Program-made: the position numbers and the translations under genes
The notes under the pieces: generated by a model
Databases searched by the model: none
Told to the model about the DNA's origin: nothing
The model's input: only the letters and a program-made list of their open reading frames with translations
Part shown: positions 1 to 4,495 of the stretch, one piece after another
How the letters are laid out: each line of letters opens with the position of its first letter
Position numbering within the stretch: the first letter of the stretch is position 1
Assembly (NCBI GenBank): GCA_018396515.1
Contig: JAGTQJ010000052.1
Coordinates: 579 to 6,763 of the forward strand
Direction: 5' to 3'
Source of the DNA: Candidatus Bathyarchaeota archaeon
GTDB taxonomy: Archaea; Thermoproteota; Bathyarchaeia; TCS64
Length of the DNA: 6,185 bases

Positions 1-541
1 GAATTGAAAGCCCTGGGCTGGGGTCAGGGCCTCTCCGGGCCGAACGATGCATAGAGAAAATCCCAACATAGGGAATTGAAAGTCTCTGCTGTTTCAAGCG
101 ATTCCAGCTCCCGCTCCAGTGATGCATAGAGAAAATCCCAACATAGGGAATTGAAAGAGATCAGAATATTCGTTCGCAGGCCTTTCTTTCACTTCAAGAT
201 GCATAGAGAAAATCCCAACATAGGGAATTGAAAGTCATTTCACTCACCTTTTCGCTTTTCCTACCGCATAGAAGATGCATAGAGAAAATCCCAACATAGG
301 GAATTGAAAGTTGGAGAAAATCATAGGGGTTTTCCTCCTTGAATTTATGATGCATAGAGAAAATCCCAACATAGGGAATTGAAAGTCTTTTTGCTAAACA
401 ATGCGTTGAATTTTTTGAATACTGATGCATAGAGAAAATCCCAACATAGGGAATTGAAAGATGAAGATCCTCCCGAGGGTGCTCAGCTCAGCTTGGTCGA
501 GGGAGATGCATAGAGAAAATCCCAACATAGGGAATTGAAAG
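1..541 (+). CRISPR. CRISPR array, distal end: seven full 37-bp repeats, one partial repeat, seven spacers
   Basis: Full repeats lie at 46-82, 121-157, 198-234, 274-310, 349-385, 424-460 and 505-541; bases 1-10 are the last ten bases of another. All full copies are identical. The repeat begins GATGCATAGAG, has a short stem TCCC/GGGA around the loop AACATA, and ends GGAATTGAAAG. Spacers are 11-45 (35 nt), 83-120 (38), 158-197 (40), 235-273 (39), 311-348 (38), 386-423 (38) and 461-504 (44); none resembles another. The ATTGAAAG end is the classic 8-nt crRNA 5' handle seen with archaeal type I and III systems, so the array is inferred to be transcribed left to right, with leader and cas genes beyond the left edge. 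The copy at 505-541 is then the leader-distal one, which is often degenerate but is intact here. The subtype cannot be decided without the cas genes. Confidence 0.98.
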
Positions 542-627
542 ACTTGATTGTTTAGTCTAGGTCGTCTATTATTATTTCGAATTCTTGAAACAGGATGTCA
601 CAAACTTAAAACAGATGAAAAGTTCGA

Positions 628-1074
628 TTACTTTACGAGGCTCTCTATGATTTTCAGGTATTCCTCGGTTTTCTTGAGCTCCTCTTCGATGTCCTCTGGA
701 TCTAGGGCCCCTTCATGGAAGCCTAGTATGTGTAGCTTATAGGCTCTCGCGTAGAATTTGTCGTCGATTCCTAGCTCAGCGAGCTCCGGTTTTTTGGCTA
801 TGAGTGTTCGCAGCATGTCTTTCCTCTCCTTATAGCTGGAGGGTTTGCCTATTCCGCTTCTCACTAGAAGCAGGTCGGTGGCTAGGATTACGGCTAGCCA
901 TGCCTTCTCACACGCGTCCCTAAGTAGGAGGGGGTCCCGTTTCTCCTCAAACTCCATATACTCATCATGAGCGTAGGCTAAAGCCTTGAATGCTTCATTA
1001 ACGGCCATTCGAACGCCACAAGTCTCTAGACAGGTCAGCCATAAAAATTCTTCTAAAAATCGAGGATTATCCAT
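628..1074 (-). CDS. PaREP1 family (HEPN-like) small helical protein
   Basis: A 148-residue, predicted all-helical, soluble protein. The central stretch (residues about 50-72, with EKAWLAVILATDLLL) and the C-terminal stretch (residues 111-148, AYKLHILGFHEG followed by an acidic/lysine-rich helix) match my recollection of the archaeal PaREP1 family, a paralogous group common in Pyrobaculum and Sulfolobus whose function is poorly known and whose fold is HEPN-like. Residues R110 and H115 form an RxxxxH motif, the active-site pattern of HEPN ribonucleases. A nuclease role is inference, because many family members may only bind. The gene faces the CRISPR array, with 86 bp between its stop and the last repeat. 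No nucleotidyltransferase (MNT) partner lies beside it. ATG 1074 is used; an in-frame stop lies at 1087-1089. ATG 1008 (Met23) is a real alternative, since the first 22 residues do not look like the family. Confidence 0.75.
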   Translation of the reverse strand: MDNPRFLEEFLWLTCLETCGVRMAVNEAFKALAYAHDEYMEFEEKRDPLLLRDACEKAWLAVILATDLLLVRSGIGKPSSYKERKDMLRTLIAKKPELAELGIDDKFYARAYKLHILGFHEGALDPEDIEEELKKTEEYLKIIESLVK

Positions 1075-1120
1075 TTGGGAAACTTGCTAACGCTCATGCA
1101 AAGGAGACGGTACATAGCTT

Positions 1121-1131
1121 CTAAATTATAT
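1121..1131 (-). promoter_or_regulatory. Candidate TATA box for the PaREP1-like gene
   Basis: Read on the minus strand this is ATATAATTTAG, about 50 bases upstream of ATG 1074. It would place the transcript start near 1100, leaving a leader of about 27 nt with no obvious Shine-Dalgarno sequence. A second T-rich element (minus strand, about 1041-1050) could instead serve the internal ATG 1008. Both are weak calls in AT-rich DNA. Confidence 0.3.
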
Positions 1132-1207
1132 TCTTCTTCATGATTTCTGTTCCGGCAAAGCCTGTTTTGATCTATTCTGGATAAATTATTGAATGAAAAG
1201 GACCATG

Positions 1208-1228
1208 TATCATCAACATAATATGATA
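1208..1228. promoter_or_regulatory. Dyad TATCAT-N9-ATGATA, candidate operator
   Basis: A perfect 6-bp inverted repeat (1208-1213 and 1223-1228) with a 9-bp centre. It sits immediately upstream of the putative TATA element of the oxidoreductase gene, inside a divergent intergenic region. The position and roughly 21-bp length suit a dimeric archaeal regulator. A function is inferred from position only, and such a dyad can occur by chance in AT-rich DNA. Confidence 0.3.
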
Positions 1229-1237
1229 ACTTAAACC
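1228..1237 (+). promoter_or_regulatory. Candidate TATA box for the oxidoreductase gene
   Basis: AACTTAAACC is centred about 29 bases before TTG 1261, the spacing expected for a leaderless archaeal transcript. An inverted repeat CCCGC (1237-1241) / GCGGG (1256-1260) lies between this element and the start codon. The TATA match is imperfect. Confidence 0.35.
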
Positions 1238-1260
1238 CCGCCCATCATCTTTATTGCGGG

Positions 1261-2283
1261 TTGTCCCCTGAACCGGATGCCCTGATATGCGGGGCTGGAG
1301 TATCCGGGAGCTACCTAGCTAGGCTCCTGGTTGAGGGAGGGTTCAGGGTGGAGGTCTATGACGGGAACCCCCTAAGGGGACATCGCTGCGCCTACATCTC
1401 ATTCAGCTCCCTCCTCAAGCCCATCCTGAGGCGCATCGGCCTGGAGCTGGATGATTTCATCCTCTGCCATATAAGATCCCTTCACCTGAACGGCGTGGAG
1501 CTGGAGGTTCGAAACATGATATCCATAGACAAGCCCAGGATGATAGAGGAGATCTATCCAGGGGATGGGGTTATCAAGAAGAACCTCAGGATCCCGGAGG
1601 AGCTCTTCAGGAGGGGTGGTGAGGGAACCCTAACGGTTAATGCATCCTCAAGAATCCTGGGAGCGCAAAGACGTATATTGCCTAGACAGTTCAGGGCGAG
1701 GGCCTCAGGCTTGGAGGCTGGGGAGGCCTACCTGAGCGTGAAACCGGGGTATGGAGGCTACTCTTGGGCCTTCCCCCTAGATGAGGAGGGCCGCCGCTTC
1801 CATATAGGGGCTGGATGCGTAAACGCGGATCCACAGCCCCTGATAGACCGGCTTATGAGGAGCAACGGGATTAGGGTCGAGGAGACCATCTGCTCCTGTG
1901 GGAGGGCGATATCCGTCGCCGACCTAAGCCGAAACCCCGAGATCATGATCCATAGGGGGATGGTGGCCTCCATCGGGGAGGCCGCAGGGGCGGTCTTCCC
2001 AATGACCGGAGAGGGGATCATCCCATCATTGGAGACCGCCAACTGGCTCTATGAGAGCCTCGATAGGGGGGATTACCCCCAGAGCTTCGAGGCCAAGGTT
2101 CAAGGGATGCTCATGGAGTATAGGGATGCCTTCAACCTCTGCATCGGATTCCTGAAACACCCCCGCCTCACCTGGCTGAGGGGTGTGGGGAGAATGACGG
2201 AGAGGCTGAAAGGGAGGGCCCTCCTCAACCTAACCCCTGTAGCCTGGATGAGACTATGGCTTAAGATGCTAGCCAGAGGTTAA
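1261..2283 (+). CDS. FAD-dependent oxidoreductase, geranylgeranyl-reductase-like
   Basis: A 340-residue flavoprotein. The N-terminus has the Rossmann dinucleotide motif GAGVSG (residues 11-16), with the ribose-binding acid at about D34. A conserved-type Cys follows at C43. The PGYGGYSWAFP segment (162-172) and the late FAD motif GEAAGAVFPMTGEG (239-252) are hallmarks of the geranylgeranyl reductase/FixC-like group, which in archaea reduces prenyl double bonds of lipids; other members act on unknown substrates. A CSC pair (C211, C213) precedes the late motif. The usual mid-protein FAD motif (D/N-A-x-G) appears only as VNASSRILG (126-134) without its glycine. At 340 residues it is shorter than the roughly 380-450 I would expect for the lipid enzyme. 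The start is TTG, chosen because it lies just before the Rossmann strand, there is no in-frame ATG before the upstream stop at 1219-1221, and a TATA-like element fits a leaderless start. The lipid substrate is unproven. Confidence 0.8.
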   Translation: MSPEPDALICGAGVSGSYLARLLVEGGFRVEVYDGNPLRGHRCAYISFSSLLKPILRRIGLELDDFILCHIRSLHLNGVELEVRNMISIDKPRMIEEIYPGDGVIKKNLRIPEELFRRGGEGTLTVNASSRILGAQRRILPRQFRARASGLEAGEAYLSVKPGYGGYSWAFPLDEEGRRFHIGAGCVNADPQPLIDRLMRSNGIRVEETICSCGRAISVADLSRNPEIMIHRGMVASIGEAAGAVFPMTGEGIIPSLETANWLYESLDRGDYPQSFEAKVQGMLMEYRDAFNLCIGFLKHPRLTWLRGVGRMTERLKGRALLNLTPVAWMRLWLKMLARG

Positions 2284-2336
2284 CCCAACCCTACAACATG
2301 AAGGCAGAGCAGAAATTCTAGGCAGGATCAAAGGGG

Positions 2337-2347
2337 AAAGTTTATAG
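2337..2347 (+). promoter_or_regulatory. BRE/TATA promoter of the thioredoxin gene
   Basis: The sequence AAAGTTTATAG closely resembles the archaeal BRE-TATA consensus. The TATA centre at about 2344 predicts transcription starting near 2370. That lies downstream of the ATG at 2358, so the element argues for a later translation start. Confidence 0.6.
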
Positions 2348-2369
2348 ATTTCAACTGATGATCAGGGAA

Positions 2370-2375
2370 GTGGTG
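2370..2375 (+). promoter_or_regulatory. Shine-Dalgarno-like GTGGTG that decides the thioredoxin start
   Basis: GTGGTG contains GGTG, complementary to the archaeal 16S rRNA 3' end, and is followed by a 6-nt spacer and TTG 2382. The same GGTG core at 6 nt precedes pheT in this window. With a transcript start near 2370 this would give a 12-nt leader. Confidence 0.4.
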
Positions 2376-2381
2376 TTTCAA

Positions 2382-2792
2382 TTGGATTATGAGGATGAGT
2401 TGGAGAGAATAAGGAGAGAGAAACTGAAAAAAATGATGGAGAAAATCATGTTTAATAAAAATATAGCCTCATTGGAAAATCCGATCGAGATGAATGAAGA
2501 AAATTTCGACGAGGTGATCCGCCGAAACCACCTCGTTGTCGTCGATTGCTGGGCTTCCTGGTGTGGACCATGTAGAATGGTTGCACCAATAGTTGAGGAA
2601 CTAGCCAAAGAATACAATGGAAGAATATTATTTGGGAAACTCAATGTTGACGATAATAAAATAATCAGTTTAAGGTATAACATAATGAGCATCCCAACAT
2701 TCCTAGTTTTTAAAAATGGAAAACTCGTAGATAGAATAGTGGGCGCATTACCTAAAAACATGCTGGAGCGAGAGATAAAGAAGCATCTATAA
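2382..2792 (+). CDS. Thioredoxin with charged N-terminal extension
   Basis: A cytosolic thiol-disulfide oxidoreductase of 136 residues from TTG 2382 (144 from ATG 2358). It carries the active site WCGPC (residues 60-64 from TTG) and the cis-proline loop SIPT (103-106), followed by FLVFKNGK and a C-terminal helix, so the thioredoxin fold looks complete. An additional Cys (C56) lies in VVDCWASWCGPC, where most thioredoxins have Phe. About 35 residues precede the fold; the first 20 are charged and helical (DELERIRREKLKK). As I recall, similar extensions occur in other archaeal thioredoxins. TTG 2382 is chosen because the TATA box at 2337-2347 sits too close to ATG 2358, GTGGTG is well spaced, and the extension begins there; ATG 2358 remains possible. 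The gene is AT-rich, about 37% GC over 2401-2760, unlike its neighbours. It lies 74-98 bp after the oxidoreductase but with its own promoter. No thioredoxin reductase is in view. Confidence 0.93.
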   Translation: MDYEDELERIRREKLKKMMEKIMFNKNIASLENPIEMNEENFDEVIRRNHLVVVDCWASWCGPCRMVAPIVEELAKEYNGRILFGKLNVDDNKIISLRYNIMSIPTFLVFKNGKLVDRIVGALPKNMLEREIKKHL

Positions 2793-2911
2793 AGTCACAC
2801 AATTAATAAATTCCACCTAAGTCTTATTCCCTTAAATATTCTCATACGCTAAGCATTTCTTTACATCAAACCTTCATAAATCATTCATTACCTAAAGATC
2901 TCGATCAATCG

Positions 2912-2928
2912 CTTTTCCCTTTTTCCCC
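2912..2928 (+). terminator. T/C-rich tract, possible archaeal terminator after thioredoxin
   Basis: Two T-runs (2913-2916 and 2920-2924) separated by CCC lie about 120 bp after the thioredoxin stop and before the next promoter. Archaeal polymerase can terminate at T-runs without a hairpin. There is no clear stem. The rest of 2793-2956 is AT-rich with no gene that I can support. Confidence 0.25.
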
Positions 2929-2956
2929 AAGCCACAACCAGGCTTGAAGAAAAACG

Positions 2957-2966
2957 AAAAATATTT
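2957..2966 (+). promoter_or_regulatory. TATA box of the PRC-barrel gene
   Basis: AAAAATATTT is centred about 30 bases before ATG 2992, the right distance for a leaderless or nearly leaderless archaeal transcript. It supports ATG 2992 over the in-frame TTG at 2944, which lies upstream of this element. Confidence 0.5.
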
Positions 2967-2991
2967 CAAATCGTCAAAACAATTTTTCAGT

Positions 2992-3435
2992 ATGAGTAGT
3001 AAGTTCTGGAAAAGGAGTGAACTGGTAGGGAAGCAGGTTATAGACACTAAAGCCCGGATTGTTGGGGTTGTCGACGACTTCGCCTTCGATGAGAGGGGCG
3101 GAACAGCCCTGGTGGTGAAGAGGGATGGTGAGGAGAGGATCATACCCATGAGCACCATAAAGGCCATCGGGGACATCATCCTCAAAATAGCCGACGAGGA
3201 GATGGCACCCGAGGCCGCCCCCATCGAGATCCACCCCCCAACACAACCTACACAGCCCACAGCTCCCGCACCACCCGAGCAGCCCACCCAGCAGGCACAG
3301 GTAGGTGAAGCCCCGAAAAGCTGCCCAGCCTGTGGAACCTCCAATCCCCAAGGGGCCAAGGTCTGCCGACATTGTGGATATAGATTCAAGGAGGAGGGGC
3401 CCCTCGACAGCTTTAAACGCATCATAAGACGCTGA
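2992..3435 (+). CDS. PRC-barrel domain protein with C-terminal zinc ribbon
   Basis: A 147-residue soluble protein in three parts. Residues about 8-68 (ELVGKQVIDTKARIVGVVDD through IIPMSTIKAIGDIILK) form a PRC-barrel, a small beta-barrel related to the RimM C-terminal domain and found in many short archaeal proteins as a binding module. Residues about 70-108 are a Pro/Thr/Gln/Ala-rich, probably disordered linker with PTQPTQPT. Residues 111-128 form a zinc ribbon with C111, C114, C125 and C128 (CPACG and CRHCG), followed by a short basic tail. No signal peptide or membrane segment is seen. The start is ATG 2992 because the barrel follows at once and a TATA box lies 30 bases upstream. An in-frame TTG at 2944 would add 16 lysine/phenylalanine-rich residues and is unlikely. 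The partner is unknown; binding of RNA, ribosome or protein is only a guess. It converges with the transporter gene. Confidence 0.82.
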   Translation: MSSKFWKRSELVGKQVIDTKARIVGVVDDFAFDERGGTALVVKRDGEERIIPMSTIKAIGDIILKIADEEMAPEAAPIEIHPPTQPTQPTAPAPPEQPTQQAQVGEAPKSCPACGTSNPQGAKVCRHCGYRFKEEGPLDSFKRIIRR

Positions 3436-3483
3436 AATATATCAAATCCAAACCGGGCCAAACCTAGCCCTAAAGTGAAGCAC

Positions 3484-3506
3484 AATAAAAATCCCGATAG
3501 GGGATT
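3484..3506 (-). terminator. Hairpin plus T-run, terminator of the transporter gene
   Basis: On the minus strand AATCCC (3506-3501), a 5-nt loop and GGGATT (3495-3490) form a perfect 6-bp stem. Its 3' end runs into TTTTTATT (3491-3484). It lies about 40 bp past the transporter stop, between convergent genes, and has the form of an intrinsic terminator. On the plus strand the same hairpin lacks a T-run. It also resembles the CRISPR repeat (see findings). Confidence 0.5.
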
Positions 3507-3547
3507 AATAGATCATCGTAGAATGTCTTCATGATGCTCTCTAATCT

Positions 3548-4417
3548 TCAGCCGCCTCTAACGCATATGTAAATCCCTATAAGCGTTATTAGGGCCCCGA
3601 GGAGCACCGGGGGCGTGGGCTTCTCCCCGAGTATCAGGAAGGCGAGTATCGAGGCCCCTACAGGCTCTCCTAGGAGGCTCGTTGAGACTATCGAGGCCTT
3701 GAGGTATCTCAGAGCCCAGTTGTAAAGGGTGTGGCCGAAGATCATCGGAACCAGCGCTATAGCTGTGAAGATCATGTATTCCCTTAATTGGTAGGTGAGT
3801 GGAACCCCGGTCATCAGGCAGCCCATGGTCAATATCGCGGCGGCCGTGGCGTAGACAGGGACAACATAGGGGAGCAGGCTCAAAGACTGCCTCAACCTCC
3901 TCCCGCTCAGGATGTAAAGGCCTAGCATCAGAGACCCGATGAAGGCCAGCAGGTCGCCCTGTAGATTCTCCTCGCCCATGCCCATATCCCCCAAGGCTAT
4001 CAGGGCCGCTCCACATATGGCCATCACGATCCCAAGGAGCATCCTCCTAGACATCCTCTCCCCGAGGAAGAAGTGGGATAGGAAGGCGACGATTATGGGG
4101 TCGAGGTGGACCAAGACCACAGAGCTGACGATTGAGGTGAGGCTGAGGCTGCTGATCCAGGTGGCGAAGTGGAGGGCTAGGAAAAAACCGACACCCACCA
4201 GCTTAAAGAGCACACCTCGATCCAGATCTCTCAAATCGTTAAACTCGCCGAGGAGGATGAGGAGGGGTGCTAGGATGAGGGTGGATATTATCATGCGGTA
4301 AGCGGCTATGGCTAGGGGGTGAGCCGAACTCATCTTTATGAGGATGGAGGCCGTTGAGACCGCGGCCATACTGACGGCGAGGACGGCCTTGGGAGGCACC
4401 CTTGGCCCCCGGCTCAT
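3548..4417 (-). CDS. EamA/DMT-superfamily transporter
   Basis: An integral membrane protein of 289 residues with ten hydrophobic segments at about 9-29, 34-56, 71-91, 95-118, 125-142, 154-174, 181-202, 213-236, 241-263 and 269-286. The two halves each end in the EamA signature: FFLGERMSRRMLLGIVMAICG in the first and LLGEPVGASILAFLILGEK with a final helix in the second. This is the drug/metabolite transporter layout, typically a proton-coupled exporter of amino acids, metabolites or drugs; the substrate cannot be read from the sequence. The length is typical of the family (about 280-300). ATG 4417 is chosen because GGTGG lies 8 nt upstream; GTG 4429 would add four residues and is the alternative. 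pheT ends 66-78 bp upstream on the same strand, so read-through from pheT is possible, but a TATA-like element lies in the gap. Confidence 0.9.
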   Translation of the reverse strand: MSRGPRVPPKAVLAVSMAAVSTASILIKMSSAHPLAIAAYRMIISTLILAPLLILLGEFNDLRDLDRGVLFKLVGVGFFLALHFATWISSLSLTSIVSSVVLVHLDPIIVAFLSHFFLGERMSRRMLLGIVMAICGAALIALGDMGMGEENLQGDLLAFIGSLMLGLYILSGRRLRQSLSLLPYVVPVYATAAAILTMGCLMTGVPLTYQLREYMIFTAIALVPMIFGHTLYNWALRYLKASIVSTSLLGEPVGASILAFLILGEKPTPPVLLGALITLIGIYICVRGG

Positions 4418-4425
4418 ATTATAAG

Positions 4426-4430
4426 CCACC
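4426..4430 (-). promoter_or_regulatory. Shine-Dalgarno GGTGG for the transporter
   Basis: On the minus strand GGTGG is followed by 8 nt and then ATG 4417. It overlaps the competing GTG codon at 4429. This is the main reason to prefer ATG 4417 over GTG 4429. Confidence 0.45.
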
Positions 4431-4457
4431 TATCAAAGCGGATGGGATGGGCGCCAG

Positions 4458-4466
4458 TTTTTAAAA
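4458..4466 (-). promoter_or_regulatory. TATA-like element of the transporter gene, or the T-run of a pheT terminator
   Basis: Read on the minus strand this is TTTTAAAAA. As a TATA box it predicts a start near 4435 and a leader of about 17 nt containing GGTGG before ATG 4417. It also directly follows GC-rich, partly self-complementary DNA (GCCCT at minus 4489-4485, AGGGC at minus 4471-4467), so the TTTT could terminate pheT transcripts. Both roles are compatible. Confidence 0.4.
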
Positions 4467-4495
4467 GCCCTTCCGGGGGAGGCATAGGGCGGGGA

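Noticed and set aside
36..45. Spacer 1 similarity to 3453-3463 (CCGGGCC followed by G/A and AAC)
   Set aside because: About 10 of 11 bases in GC-rich sequence, with no extension; chance.
312..324. 13-nt identity (TGGAGAAAATCAT) between the 5' part of spacer 5 and the thioredoxin gene (2437-2449), suggesting self-targeting
   Set aside because: The match stops abruptly after 13 purine-rich bases, the other 24 spacer bases do not match, and chance identity of this kind is plausible.
194..430. Minus-strand open frame across the array with a repeated LSIPYVGIFSMH peptide
   Set aside because: The repeated peptide is simply the CRISPR repeat translated; spacers fill the gaps and no family is recognised.
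579..591. Possible decayed terminal CRISPR repeat (GAATTCTTGAAAC)
   Set aside because: Only the last few bases resemble the repeat, and its register would leave a spacer of about 13 nt.
548..742. Plus-strand open frame after the array
   Set aside because: Mostly antisense to the PaREP1-like gene, serine-rich and without family resemblance.
1075..1260. Structured RNA gene or tRNA in the divergent intergenic region
   Set aside because: No cloverleaf, box A/B pattern or long stem could be found; promoter elements explain the region sufficiently.
1758..2042. Minus-strand open frame inside the oxidoreductase gene
   Set aside because: Antisense shadow of a well-supported flavoprotein gene.
2892..3485. 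Long minus-strand open frames opposite the PRC-barrel gene
   Set aside because: Low-complexity Gly/Cys/Ser-rich products that arise from the antisense of the proline-rich linker; the plus frame has recognisable domains and a promoter.
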